Assembly: GCA_965200375.1 (NCBI GenBank)
Contig: OZ241353.1
Location: 2,728,001-2,792,000, forward strand
Source: VXYL01 sp965200375
Lineage (GTDB): Bacteria > Pseudomonadota > Gammaproteobacteria > Pseudomonadales > Azotimanducaceae
Direction of reading: 5' to 3'
DNA: 64,000 bases
Part shown: positions 11,179 through 19,610 of the stretch, piece after piece
How positions within the stretch are numbered: position 1 is the stretch's first letter
Layout of the letters: every line of letters begins with the position of its first letter
Notes under the pieces: model-generated
What the model was told of the DNA's origin: nothing
The model's database searches: none
Seen by the model: the letters and a program-made list of their open reading frames with translations, nothing else
Position numbers and translations under genes: made by a program

Positions 11179-12240
11179 GTGGCCACGGGTGCGAACGCCG
11201 CAGCGCGTCTCGACGCCTATCGTCGCGCGCCGAGATGTGCGCCGCTGTTTTTCGTGGGCGACGCCCTTGATCTGCTGAGTCGGTTTCCGTCCGACACGTT
11301 CGATTGCTGCATGACGAGCCCGCCGTACTGGGGCAAGCGCGACTACGGCAGCGGCGGAATCGGCTTGGAGAAGAGCCACCACGAGTTCGTACACAACGTG
11401 TGCGCCGTCTTCGCCGAGGTGAAGAGGGTCCTCAAGCCCACTGGTTCGTTCTGGTTGAACATCGGTGACACATACCGCCACAAGGGCCTAGTGGGGATTC
11501 CTTGGCGCATCGCCCTGCGCATGACCGACGACCAAGGCTGGACCTTGCGCAACAGCGTCATCTGGAACAAGGTCAAGGGCGGGCCGGACAATACCCGCGA
11601 CCGCCTGCGGAACGTCTACGAGGACGTCTTCCACTTCGTCAAGAATCCCCAAGGCTATTTCTACGACGCGGATGCCGTCCGAAGCACGCCGAAGCGTACG
11701 AAGGTCGTGAACGGATCCGTCGTGACCGCGAGCGGCGTGAGGGGCGTGCGCTACAGGCGGCAGATCGAACTCTCCACGTCGTTGACCGAGGTGGAGAAGC
11801 ATCATGCCATGAAGGCGTTGGACCAACTGCTTGCATCGGTCTCCTGCGGCGAGCTCGCCGATTTCCGCATGATCATCAGAGGTCAGCAACGCACTACCCA
11901 CTCTGATTCCGAACGGGTTTCTGGCCGCGCGAAGGAACTGCGCGACCGGGGTTTCTACTTCCTCAAGTACCATCCCAACGGCAGCAAGCCGTCGGATGTG
12001 TGGGACATCCTTCCAGAGGACACCCAGAGGCGCAAAGGCCACTTCGCGCCGTTCCCGGAGGACCTGTGCAAAGTGCCCATACTTGCGACCTCGCCGCACG
12101 GCGGCCTTGTGCTCGATCCCTTCTGTGGAACAGGCACGACCATGCTCGTTGCGAGCCGCCTAGGCCGCAAGTCCGTGGGGATCGACGTCTCCGAGAGCTA
12201 CGTCCAGCTGGCTGAAGAACGGACGCAAACGCTGCTGTGA
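11179..12240 (+). CDS. Type II DNA methyltransferase, beta-class (SPPY)
   Basis: A 353-residue site-specific DNA methyltransferase. Motif IV 'TSPPYW' (residues 46-51) precedes motif I 'LDPFCGTGTT' near the C terminus, which is the beta-class order. SPPY points to N4-cytosine methylation, though N6-adenine is not excluded. The central 'RDRGFYFLKYHPNGSKPSDVWDI' region probably belongs to target recognition. The start is taken at the GTG at 11179; the frame is open upstream but that part overlaps hppA and the hydratase. Its stop overlaps the GTG of the NotI-like nuclease by 4 bp (GTGA), so it is the cognate protective enzyme. Confidence 0.88.
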   Translation: MATGANAAARLDAYRRAPRCAPLFFVGDALDLLSRFPSDTFDCCMTSPPYWGKRDYGSGGIGLEKSHHEFVHNVCAVFAEVKRVLKPTGSFWLNIGDTYRHKGLVGIPWRIALRMTDDQGWTLRNSVIWNKVKGGPDNTRDRLRNVYEDVFHFVKNPQGYFYDADAVRSTPKRTKVVNGSVVTASGVRGVRYRRQIELSTSLTEVEKHHAMKALDQLLASVSCGELADFRMIIRGQQRTTHSDSERVSGRAKELRDRGFYFLKYHPNGSKPSDVWDILPEDTQRRKGHFAPFPEDLCKVPILATSPHGGLVLDPFCGTGTTMLVASRLGRKSVGIDVSESYVQLAEERTQTLL

Positions 12241-13079
12241 CCGAGGTATTGGAGCTTTTTGGCGAGACAACCTCTCGCGATCTCGATTGGGCTGCCATAG
12301 CGAAGGACCAGATTTGCCCGTTTCTGAGGGGCAGGTGCATAAAGGTACGCAAGAGCCAACCGGAGATTTCGATTGGCACATGCACGGTAGCCCACGGCCG
12401 TGACAAACGGCCCATGATGATCTGTCCGTTTCGTCTTCTCGATCGCAATCAGATTTTCGTCGACTGCCTGCACTTGCTGTCGGCCCACGAACCCGGGAAC
12501 GTGCTCCACGTCGTGCCCGAGGTCTCCGTACCGGGCGGCAGCGTCGACTACTTCTTGGCATCCGTTCGCGACCAACGAGTGGTGGATTTCGTAGGTGTCG
12601 AGCTGCAGACGATGGACACGACGGGAACCGTCTGGCCAGCCCGCCAGCGATTTCTCGACCGCGTCATGGCAGATGGCGTATCTGAGGAGCGGCCGCCTTA
12701 CAGGCGCTACGGCATGAACTGGAAGATGACGGCGAAGACCATCCTAGTCCAACTCCATCACAAGATTCAGACGTTCGCCGCGGTCAACAGGCACCTTGTG
12801 CTTGTCGCGCAAGACGATTTGCTCGACTATTTGAGAAGCAACTTCGAGTTCAACCACGTTGCAGAGGCAACACTCGGGGACGCCATGCACTTCCATGCCT
12901 ATTCGTTCCTCCCCGAGGGGAGCGGCTACGCGCTGAAGCTCAAACAGCGCCTGAGCACGGATGCAGACGGCGTTGCAGCCTGCTTGGGACTGAAAGCGGA
13001 ACCGACGCTGGAACTTGGCCAGATCGTCGCGCAGATCGAGCGCAAGCTGTCGAGGGCGACGCTGCTGGAACTCCGCTAA
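12237..13079 (+). CDS. NotI-family restriction endonuclease
   Basis: A 280-residue protein matching the NotI family. Four N-terminal cysteines (C27, C34, C49, C63, within 'ICPFLRGRC', 'GTCTVAHG' and 'ICPFRLL') fit the unusual iron-binding Cys4 site of NotI. The catalytic core is PD-(D/E)XK with Asp104 ('SVDYF') and E122-L-Q124 ('VELQT'), i.e. the D...E-x-Q arrangement known for NotI. 'RRYGMNWKMTAKTIL' and 'VGVELQTMDTTGTVWPA' are family-like. The GTG start overlaps the methyltransferase stop. It presumably cuts a GC-rich site; NotI cuts GCGGCCGC, an octamer that occurs several times in this window, so protection by methylation would be needed if specificity is shared. Confidence 0.85.
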   Translation: MTEVLELFGETTSRDLDWAAIAKDQICPFLRGRCIKVRKSQPEISIGTCTVAHGRDKRPMMICPFRLLDRNQIFVDCLHLLSAHEPGNVLHVVPEVSVPGGSVDYFLASVRDQRVVDFVGVELQTMDTTGTVWPARQRFLDRVMADGVSEERPPYRRYGMNWKMTAKTILVQLHHKIQTFAAVNRHLVLVAQDDLLDYLRSNFEFNHVAEATLGDAMHFHAYSFLPEGSGYALKLKQRLSTDADGVAACLGLKAEPTLELGQIVAQIERKLSRATLLELR

Positions 13080-13168
13080 AGGTGCGTTGACTATTTGCTC
13101 CAGCGCAAGCCAGATGGCGGCCATGCGGATAAATCGCGCGGCTTCGGCCAGGTGACCTACGCGGCAAC

Positions 13169-13184
13169 GCCTGCTTCGGCAGGC
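13169..13184. terminator. UUCG-loop hairpin
   Basis: GCCTGC-TTCG-GCAGGC forms a perfect 6-bp stem with the extra-stable C(UUCG)G loop on the plus strand, about 90 bp after the NotI-like gene. No U-tract follows, so termination activity is uncertain. It lies on the downstream side of the TonB-receptor remnant on the minus strand. Confidence 0.4.
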
Positions 13185-13260
13185 ATCACCGATGTCGCCT
13201 CGCTCCAGCGAGGGCTTCCCTTCACGCCTCCGGTCCGCAACGGCATACTCGCCCCTCGTC

Positions 13261-13407
13261 CTACAGGGCAATCGTCGCCGTCGCCAGCGCCGCAAGACCT
13301 GGGCTGGCGTAGCCGAAGACGGTGGCGTATTCGGCGTCGAGGAGATTGTCCACCGCTATGTGCAAGGGCGGCGTGGCCCCGCTCTCCCACCAGCGCGAGA
13401 TCGCCGC
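13261..13407 (-). pseudogene. 3' remnant of a TonB-dependent receptor gene
   Basis: Read on the minus strand, about 48 codons give 'ISRWWESGATPPLHIAVDN' then 'LLDAEYATVFGYASPG' and 'LAALATATIAL' before a stop. This is the last two beta-strands of a BtuB-like outer-membrane receptor ('vdNLlDaeY...FGYp.PGR'). Nothing receptor-like continues upstream in any frame beyond about 13407, so only the 3' end survives. It sits between the restriction gene and the four-gene membrane operon. The rest of the 13080-13605 gap holds the UUCG hairpin and the duplicated hppA leader. Confidence 0.6.
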
Positions 13408-13502
13408 CGACCTGGGTGGTGCCGTGGGGAACCGACGCTGGCGGCAAGGGTGCGCTTCGATTCCGTGGGCGTGGATCCGCTGATCCGCACAAGGTGTCGC
13501 TG

Positions 13503-13605
13503 GCGGGCGGGTTGCAGGTAGAATGCCGCCACTCGCTGGCCGGGCTGTCTTGCCCACGCTGCCGGCGACCTCCGCCGCTGGGTTACCACGGGGATTGGGC
13601 GTTCG
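13503..13605 (+). repeat. hppA leader, copy 2, upstream of the 13.7-kb operon
   Basis: A diverged copy of 8112-8224, again with a TAGAAT box (13519-13524), then the same leader up to 'GGGATTGGGCGTTCG'. It ends at an ATG (13606). Its position suggests it supplies the promoter and leader of the downstream four-gene operon. Confidence 0.8.
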
Positions 13606-13713
13606 ATGGAAATGGCGATTCGGGGCGTTCGGCTGCGCCGTGTTCGTGGCGCTCTTGCCGCTGGCGGCATTGGGGACTTAAGGCGTAACCATCGCTCCGA
13701 TTGCAACCCGTGA
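13606..13713 (+). CDS. Possible 35-codon leader peptide
   Basis: A short frame begins at the ATG where the duplicated hppA leader ends (MEMAIRGVRLRRVRGALAAG...) and stops at a TGA that overlaps the GTG at 13710 as GTGA. The overlap would couple its translation to the next gene. It is Arg-rich and lacks family features, so it may be only a consequence of the duplicated start region. Confidence 0.3.
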   Translation: MEMAIRGVRLRRVRGALAAGGIGDLRRNHRSDCNP

Positions 13714-15044
13714 ACGTCAAGACCCTGACGGAGGAACTCGCAGAGCGCCTGAAGCTTGAAGAGCGGGCGCAACAAGATGCCGTGGCGGGCCTGCCGGAGA
13801 CGATGGCCACCGGCCTGACGGCGGCGGAAACTGGCGCCGTGGCCGCGGCCGAACAGGCCGCCAAGGAAGAAGTGGGGGTCGTGGCGCAGGCCCACGGCGA
13901 GGCCGAGGCGGCTCTGAACCACGCGAAGTCCGAGCTTGAGCAAGTGCGCCAAGCCCGGGAGACCATTGAGGACGAAGCGCCTCCATCGCCACCGAACCTG
14001 GACCGGCTGGCCATGGCCCGGGACCGCGCCACGGCAGCCTATGCCGCTTTCAAGTCCAGCAATGGGCTGACACGCGAGGCCACTGGCGACGACCGTTCGG
14101 CGCAGGTGATCTGGGCCGTGGTTGTGATGGTCGTCGAGAGCCTATTCAACGCCTATTTCTACATGCCGATATCTTCGTTGGGGCTACTCGGCGGCCTCTT
14201 CACGGCACTGTTCGTCAGCTTCGCCAACGTCGGTGTTGCCTTCGTCGGCGGGGCCTTTGGCCTGCGCTTTCTCGCCCATGTGGAACCGGCGAAGAAACTC
14301 GGCGGCACCTTCGCTTCGCTGCTGGCGCTCGGTGGCTGCGCCTTGGTGGTGGCGCTGTCGGCGTTGTTCCGCGGTCATGTGGACGCCTTGGGCGATGGCG
14401 ACCTCGAGGGCGCGGATCTCGCGGGCGCGGCTTGGGACGCGGCGGTGCTGAGCTTGCAGGAACTGGACGTGCCGGCGCTGTTCGGTTCGTTGAATTCGTT
14501 TCTGCTCGTGTTCGTAGGCGCCATTTGCGCGTTGGTGGGGTTCTGGAAGGGCTGGGAGTTCGACGATCCCTATCCGGGCTTTGGCGCCGCGCTGCGCAGT
14601 CGCGAGCGCGCCGAGGCGGCGTACGACGAGGCACAGGAGGCGGCGGCGGAGGCACGACGGCGGTGGTGGCAGGCGCATCGGGCCAGTCTGCGGCAGCTGA
14701 AGCAACGCCTCGATGGCGAGACTGCGAAGGCGGAGTCCGCGCTGGCGGGGTTGCGGGAAGCGGCACTCAAGGCGGCCCACCCGGCCGCGCAGGCGGCAAG
14801 CCTGGCGGCGGGCCTGCTCAGCATTTACCGACAGAAGAACGAGGCCGTGCGGGCGACTCCAGCGCCTGCGTACTTCTCTGCTGTCCCCTCGGCCGCCGAT
14901 TTCACCTCGTTGGAGGAAGATTTGGCAGGCATCACTGGCGACTTGCCGGCCCTTGAAGCCGAGGCAGGAACATTGGCCGAGTCCTGCAATGCCGAACAGG
15001 CTCGCCTCCAAGCCGCAATCAGTCGTGCAGCCGATGGCGACTAG
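13710..15044 (+). CDS. Four-TM membrane protein with flanking coiled coils (operon gene A)
   Basis: Unrecognised protein of 444 residues. Residues 1-90 are charged helix (Ala/Glu-rich, heptad-like). Membrane segments fall at about 131-151, 158-185, 198-220 and 260-279. Residues 290-440 are again helical and charged, with a 'YDEAQEAAAEARRRWWQAHRASLRQLKQRL' stretch. The start is uncertain between TTG 13701 and GTG 13710; GTG is preferred because it overlaps a leader-peptide stop. The next gene overlaps its end by 11 bp. Two cytoplasmic coiled-coil lobes on a four-helix membrane core suggest a structural or sensor component. Function is unknown. Confidence 0.65.
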   Translation: MNVKTLTEELAERLKLEERAQQDAVAGLPETMATGLTAAETGAVAAAEQAAKEEVGVVAQAHGEAEAALNHAKSELEQVRQARETIEDEAPPSPPNLDRLAMARDRATAAYAAFKSSNGLTREATGDDRSAQVIWAVVVMVVESLFNAYFYMPISSLGLLGGLFTALFVSFANVGVAFVGGAFGLRFLAHVEPAKKLGGTFASLLALGGCALVVALSALFRGHVDALGDGDLEGADLAGAAWDAAVLSLQELDVPALFGSLNSFLLVFVGAICALVGFWKGWEFDDPYPGFGAALRSRERAEAAYDEAQEAAAEARRRWWQAHRASLRQLKQRLDGETAKAESALAGLREAALKAAHPAAQAASLAAGLLSIYRQKNEAVRATPAPAYFSAVPSAADFTSLEEDLAGITGDLPALEAEAGTLAESCNAEQARLQAAISRAADGD

Positions 15045-15810
15045 ACGTCGGTCCAAAGGACACTTCATCGCCCTGGCCGTCGCACTAGGGCTGCTTGCGG
15101 CTCTGGCCGTTGTCGCCCTGTGGCCGCGAACGCCGCTCGACCCGCAGACGCTGTGCCCGAAGGACGGCGACTATCCGCGTACGGCGGTGCTCATCGACGC
15201 CACGGATTCCCTCGGCGACAGCCAGGTGAAAACCATTCGCGAAGAACTCGACGCGCTGCGGGATCGGTTGGCGATTCATGAGTGGGTGGGCATCTTCGTG
15301 CTCGACGAGGAAAACCTGGTGCTGCCGGTGCCGGCGGTGGCGCTGTGCTATCCGGGGGACGAGTCCTCGGCCAATCCGCTGTACGAGAATCCCCGCATGG
15401 TCCAGAGCCGCTTCGAGCGCGAGTTCCGTGCGCCCATCGATGCCGCGGTGGAGCAGCTGGCGAACCTGCCGCCGAGCCCCACGTCGCCGATTCTGGAGAT
15501 GATCCGCGCCGTGGCCCTGGATCGGAACTTCGACGCCACGGTTGGCCGGCGCCTGGTGATCGTCTCCGATCTCTTGCAGAACGTTTCCTCCTACTCCCAC
15601 TACCAGTCGCCAGCGGACTTCGAACGGTGGCGGCGGACGCCCTACGCTCGGGAGTTCCTGCAGCTGTCGATGCTCGGCGTGAAGGTGGACATTCTCTATC
15701 TCAAACGCGTGGACCTGCGAACGCGCCAGACGCGAGGCCATGTGGCGTTCTGGGAGGACTATTTCGACGCCGTCGGCGCGACGGTAGAGACTCTGACACC
15801 GGTGCTCTGA
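15034..15810 (+). CDS. Single-TM protein with von Willebrand A-like domain (operon gene B)
   Basis: A 258-residue protein whose ATG at 15034 lies inside the end of gene A (11-bp overlap). One membrane helix (about residues 11-30) is followed by a soluble domain. 'TAVLIDATDS' (about 50-59) resembles the MIDAS-containing first strand of vWA domains, though the canonical DxSxS is not intact (D-A-T-D-S). 'WVGIFVLDEENLVL' and 'RRLVIVSDLLQN' fit later core strands. Two Cys lie in 'LCPKDG' and 'LCYPGDE'. The soluble part is probably periplasmic. The vWA assignment is by eye and moderate. Confidence 0.6.
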   Translation: MATRRRSKGHFIALAVALGLLAALAVVALWPRTPLDPQTLCPKDGDYPRTAVLIDATDSLGDSQVKTIREELDALRDRLAIHEWVGIFVLDEENLVLPVPAVALCYPGDESSANPLYENPRMVQSRFEREFRAPIDAAVEQLANLPPSPTSPILEMIRAVALDRNFDATVGRRLVIVSDLLQNVSSYSHYQSPADFERWRRTPYAREFLQLSMLGVKVDILYLKRVDLRTRQTRGHVAFWEDYFDAVGATVETLTPVL

Positions 15811-15820
15811 GGCGCACAGG

Positions 15821-17098
15821 ATGAACGGCCTCCTGCGCTACCCGCTTGCCTACTGCGTCGTCGGCATCGTGCTTGCCGCGACCTTTGAAGACGTACGCGC
15901 CGAGTGGCTGGGTCTGGCGGTCCTCGGCACCCTGATCTCCCTTTACGGCTTCCTCGGCAAAGGTGCCAAGGACGAGAGCCGCTTCGAGATCGGCGACAAC
16001 TGCTACTTCATCGGCTTCGTCTACACCTTGTCGATCATCACGGCATCTCTCGTCTTCGACGCCGAAGACCTGCTCTCCGGTGCGCGGGACAGCCTCCATC
16101 CGCTGTTGAAGACGGTGGGCATCGCCCTCGGCACCAGCGTTGTCGGCATGCTGTGGCGGTTCGGTCTCACCCACGATATTCGCGTTGGCGAGGACGCGTT
16201 CCACGAAGCGGTGCGGGAGGCGTCGGTAGCTGCCGCCGCTCTCAAGGGGGTGGTCGGGGAGTTGCGGCAGGCAGTAGCCACCGCCTCGAGCACCATCGAC
16301 GCCCAGGCCAGCGCGAGCAGCGCGAAGCTGGACCAAGTGGTCAGGACAGCCCTCGCCCGCATCGAAGACGCCGCGGCGGACACGGCCGGCGCCTTGCAGA
16401 CCCTCGGTGAACATACTGGTGCCAGCTTGCGGGGCCAGGCGACCTCGATCGCCACGCTGGCCGAGGGCACCACCGGGGCGCTTGAGGACCTGCGGCAGGC
16501 GGCACGCGCCTCCACGGAGACCGTGGCGCAGTCCCTCGCTGACGCTTCGGCTGCCTTGAGCGACTACGCCGGCACCGTGGAAGCTGCGGCCCGGCGAGCC
16601 GGCGACGCGCTTGGGGACGGCGCCCGCGAGGCACTTGCCGATGTGTCGAAGGGCGTTGCGGACGCCCTGCAAGCCAACACCTTCGCCGATGCGCGTCGAG
16701 CGATGGAGGCAGCGGTGCGAACACACCGGCAAGCGGTGGTCGAGGTGCAGCGAACGCTCGGCGAGTCCGTCCGCGGGCTGAACGAGGCCACGGCGTTGGC
16801 GACCACCAGGGCCGAGGAAGCTCGGCAGGCGCTGGCCGGTGCCGAGAGGTTGCCGGAACGAGCGGGCCTGGATGCAGCCACGGCATCCGTGGCGGCGCTG
16901 CGGGAGGAGGTGACGACGCTGAATGAGCAACTGCCACCGCTTGCCGCCAGCCAGGACGCGGCTGCCAAGGCAGCTTCGCGCTACCGAAGCGAGCTCGAGA
17001 ACCTGCGCCGCGCACTGGCGGAGTTGCCGCCGCTGCCAGCGGGCGCACCGCCGACGGAGCGCTGGTCACTTCTGCGCCTCTTGCGTCGGCGCCGTTGA
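15821..17098 (+). CDS. Four-TM protein with ~300-residue helical tail, ZorA-like topology (operon gene C)
   Basis: A 425-residue protein. Membrane segments lie near residues 5-22, 29-47, 61-79 and 94-115, the last reading 'LLKTVGIALGTSVVGMLW', reminiscent of MotA/TolQ-type helices. Residues 125-410 form an Ala-rich, heptad-like tail similar in appearance to chemoreceptor or apolipoprotein helices and to the long tail of the Zorya subunit ZorA. Sequence identity to ZorA could not be confirmed. It begins 10 bp after gene B. It might be a membrane motor or channel subunit with a long intracellular rod; that is inference from shape. Confidence 0.6.
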   Translation: MNGLLRYPLAYCVVGIVLAATFEDVRAEWLGLAVLGTLISLYGFLGKGAKDESRFEIGDNCYFIGFVYTLSIITASLVFDAEDLLSGARDSLHPLLKTVGIALGTSVVGMLWRFGLTHDIRVGEDAFHEAVREASVAAAALKGVVGELRQAVATASSTIDAQASASSAKLDQVVRTALARIEDAAADTAGALQTLGEHTGASLRGQATSIATLAEGTTGALEDLRQAARASTETVAQSLADASAALSDYAGTVEAAARRAGDALGDGAREALADVSKGVADALQANTFADARRAMEAAVRTHRQAVVEVQRTLGESVRGLNEATALATTRAEEARQALAGAERLPERAGLDAATASVAALREEVTTLNEQLPPLAASQDAAAKAASRYRSELENLRRALAELPPLPAGAPPTERWSLLRLLRRRR

Positions 17099-17104
17099 GC
17101 GCTC

Positions 17105-18094
17105 GTGCCGCGACGCCGGACAACGCGCGCCTCCGTGGCGCAGCGGCGCGAAGCGGTGCTGTCGCTCACGCAAACGGAGATCATGCTGGTGCTGGCGGCA
17201 GTGATCCTGTTGCTGCTGCTTGCCAAGGACTTGGACCTGACGGCTGCGCGGGCGGAGCTCGCCGAGACCGAGCAGCAACTTGCCGTGCTCACTGAGCAGA
17301 CGGCCGACTCCCCCGAGGCGCTGGTGGAACAGCGTCGGCAGATGGACCTGGCCCGGGAGGTAAAGGAAGCGCTAGCCCGCAGCCGTGCGCCGCAACGCGA
17401 AGGCGGCCGACAGCGCTTGGAGCCCCGCGACGTGGCCGCAGTCCGGGAGATGGTCGCAACACGGGAGCGGCAGCAGGCGGAGACGGCAGCCGTGGACCAT
17501 GCATTGGCGCGGGCGAAACCGGAGGCGGGCGCTCCCCGCAAGCAGCAGCTGGCGCACCTCGCGGACACGGCCGCGCTTGGCGCAACGCTCCGCGAGAGCC
17601 TGTCCGAGGAGCGCCAGAGAGCGCTCGCGGGTGCCGCCGATCCGGCAGCGCAGCTCTCCTCCTGGTTGCGCCCGGAGAAAGGTGAGCGAGGACGCGGCGA
17701 GGGCATCGGAAGCGGCGATCAGGTTGGCTTCGACCCGTGCTGGCCCGGGCCGGGCGGCACCGGCCAGCGCCGCTACTACTTCGCCTACGACGTCACCTAC
17801 GCGGACGGAAAGTACCGCGTCCGCCGCCACCGCGACTGGCGCACCGGGACAGCGGTGGTGGCGCAATCCCTAGCCGGGCGCCTCGGAGCGGCGCTGCGCG
17901 AACACCCCTTGGGACCGGTCTCGCCGGCGGCGCTGCGCAGCTTCGGTCGGCGCATCGACGCCGAGGTGGATCGCTTGCGCGGCAACGCCTACCCGCCGAA
18001 TTGTCTGCTGGCGGTGACGCTCAACGAGGGAGCCAGCGGCGCCGTCGCCAAGTTCCTGCGCGGCGAGGTGCGGCTGTACCCGGTCACGCGCTGA
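17105..18094 (+). CDS. Single-TM protein with coiled coil and conserved C-terminal domain (operon gene D)
   Basis: A 329-residue protein starting at GTG 17105, 6 bp after gene C. An N-terminal helix (residues 25-40, IMLVLAAVILLLLLAK) is followed by a charged coiled coil (45-190) and a C-terminal globular part (205-329) with 'FDPCWPGPGG', 'FAYDVTYADGKYRV' and 'LRSFGRRIDAEVDRLRG'. The layout parallels MotB/ZorB (anchor, stalk, periplasmic domain), but the membrane-embedded Asp expected in MotB is not evident and an OmpA motif was not found. A relic of its 3' part recurs at 23.69 kb. Confidence 0.6.
   Translation: MPRRRTTRASVAQRREAVLSLTQTEIMLVLAAVILLLLLAKDLDLTAARAELAETEQQLAVLTEQTADSPEALVEQRRQMDLAREVKEALARSRAPQREGGRQRLEPRDVAAVREMVATRERQQAETAAVDHALARAKPEAGAPRKQQLAHLADTAALGATLRESLSEERQRALAGAADPAAQLSSWLRPEKGERGRGEGIGSGDQVGFDPCWPGPGGTGQRRYYFAYDVTYADGKYRVRRHRDWRTGTAVVAQSLAGRLGAALREHPLGPVSPAALRSFGRRIDAEVDRLRGNAYPPNCLLAVTLNEGASGAVAKFLRGEVRLYPVTR
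17935..17998 (+). repeat. Direct repeat copy 1 (inside gene D)
   Basis: 64 bp encoding part of the gene D C-terminal domain. It matches 23685-23746 with four substitutions and a 2-nt gap. A second matching block follows in both places: the region after the gene D stop ('CGCTGACC...CTCGTACAC', from 18089) matches 23745-23774. Confidence 0.8.
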
Positions 18095-18108
18095 CCGGGC
18101 CAGCGGAG

Positions 18109-18124
18109 CTCGTACACGCTTCGA
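18109..18124. promoter_or_regulatory. Degenerate copy of the CTCGTACA-N4-TGTACGAG palindrome
   Basis: The left arm CTCGTACA is intact (18109-18116). The right arm is decayed (TCGAG...). It lies 15 bp after the gene D stop, in the 231-bp gap before the ATPase gene. That gap is notably AT-rich around 18205-18325 and probably holds the ATPase promoter. Confidence 0.4.
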
Positions 18125-18325
18125 GACGGGCATCTTGTGCCTGAGCGCTACTTCGCTGATGCACTAGACTGGCGCGGGACTTGCCGCGCTTCAACGCCGC
18201 TTGCCACGTAACATATTGATTGCATGGGTTTATCTAGATATTGAGCGCACTGAGGCAGCGTGGCTATCGGGCGAGCAAGCGAGGTGCCTCGCCGACCGAA
18301 GCATACTATTGAGTAAATTAGCACG

Positions 18326-19606
18326 ATGGCGTACTCTCGCGGCATGGCTTTTCGGCGCGAACAGTACGGCACGCTCGTTGATCGCCTCGACGAGGAGCCT
18401 AGGACGTTGACCTTCGTCACGGGACCGCGGCAGTCGGGCAAGACGACGCTGATCCGGCAGGCGCTGGACGGCGTCTCGAAGCCAAGCCGCTACGTCGCAG
18501 TCGACGAACCGGACGCCACCCGCCCGGACCTGCCCGGCAACGAACACTGGCCCGCGCCGGCGCAATACTCGGCGGCAAGCCCAAACCGCAGGGACGCGCG
18601 CTGGCTGGTACGCGTGTGGGAGCAGGCCCGCGTGGAGGCGCGGCACTCTGCAAGCGGCTTCGTCTTGGCGCTGGACGAGATTCAGCGCGTCGCCGACTGG
18701 TCGGCGGTCGTCAAGGGCCTTTGGGACGCCGACCGACGGGCTCGGCTGCCGATGCATGTGGTGCTCGCCGGATCTGCGCCCCTGTTGATGCAGCAGGGCT
18801 TGACGGAGAGCCTTGCGGGGCGGTTCGAGACGTTGCGGCTGACCCACTGGTCGTTCTCCGAGATGGCGGACGCCTTCGACTTGGACTTGCGGCGCTACGT
18901 CTACTTCGGCGGTTACCCAAGAGTCGCCGAATACATCGGCGCCGAGCGACGCTGGCGTGACTACGTGCGGGACGCCCTGGTGGCGCCGAACATCGAGCGC
19001 GACGTCCTCGCCATGCAGCGGGTGGACAAGCCGCCGCTGCTCAAGCAGCTCTTCGAGCTGGGCACGGCCTACTCCGGCCAGGTGCTCCCGTACAGCAAGA
19101 TGCTCGGTCAGCTACAGGACGCTGGCAACACCACCACGCTCGCCCGCTACGTGGACTTGCTGGAGATGGCCGGCCTGCTGACGGGCCTTGCCAAGTACCA
19201 AGTTACGGAGCAGCGCCGCCGGGCCTCGCCGCCGAAATTGAACGTGCTGAACACCGCGCTGATAGCGGCCCACGGCGACTACACGTTCGCGGAAGCGCAA
19301 GCGGATCGGAGCTACTGGGGGCGTCTGGTGGAGAGCGCCGTCGGCGCCCATCTGTGCAACACGGCGGGACGCGACGTGCGCATCCACTACTGGCGAGATG
19401 GGCAACACGAGGTGGACTTCGTGCTCGAACGAGCCCGTCGGCTGATCGCCATCGAAGTGAAGAGCAGCCGCCGCCAAGGCCGTCTGACCGGGCTTGATGC
19501 GTTCGGGGATCGGTTCGTTCGAGCGCGCACGATGCTGGTTGGTGCCGATGGCACGCCCATCGAGGAGTTCCTGTCGTTCCCCGCGGCCCACTGGTTCGAG
19601 GAGTAG
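18326..19606 (+). CDS. AAA_14/DUF4143 ATPase
   Basis: A 426-residue protein of the widespread ATP-binding AAA_14 plus DUF4143 family. Walker A 'GPRQSGKTT' is at residues 33-41 and Walker B 'LALDEIQ' at about 112-118; 'VLAGSAPLLM' and the winged-helix region 'LARYVDLLEMAGLL' follow. The C-terminal DUF4143 part has a nuclease-like strand pair 'HEVDFVLERARRLIAIEVKSS', similar to PD-(D/E)XK cores. The gene ends 4 bp before the large NACHT-like gene, so the two form an operon. Such ATPases are abundant in accessory loci, but their role is largely unknown. A second family member lies at the end of the window. Confidence 0.85.
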   Translation: MAYSRGMAFRREQYGTLVDRLDEEPRTLTFVTGPRQSGKTTLIRQALDGVSKPSRYVAVDEPDATRPDLPGNEHWPAPAQYSAASPNRRDARWLVRVWEQARVEARHSASGFVLALDEIQRVADWSAVVKGLWDADRRARLPMHVVLAGSAPLLMQQGLTESLAGRFETLRLTHWSFSEMADAFDLDLRRYVYFGGYPRVAEYIGAERRWRDYVRDALVAPNIERDVLAMQRVDKPPLLKQLFELGTAYSGQVLPYSKMLGQLQDAGNTTTLARYVDLLEMAGLLTGLAKYQVTEQRRRASPPKLNVLNTALIAAHGDYTFAEAQADRSYWGRLVESAVGAHLCNTAGRDVRIHYWRDGQHEVDFVLERARRLIAIEVKSSRRQGRLTGLDAFGDRFVRARTMLVGADGTPIEEFLSFPAAHWFEE

Positions 19607-19610
19607 TTTG

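Noticed and set aside
17105..18094. Direct assignment of gene D as ZorB/MotB
   Set aside because: The membrane helix lacks an obvious ion-carrying Asp and no OmpA peptidoglycan motif was found, so only topology is similar.
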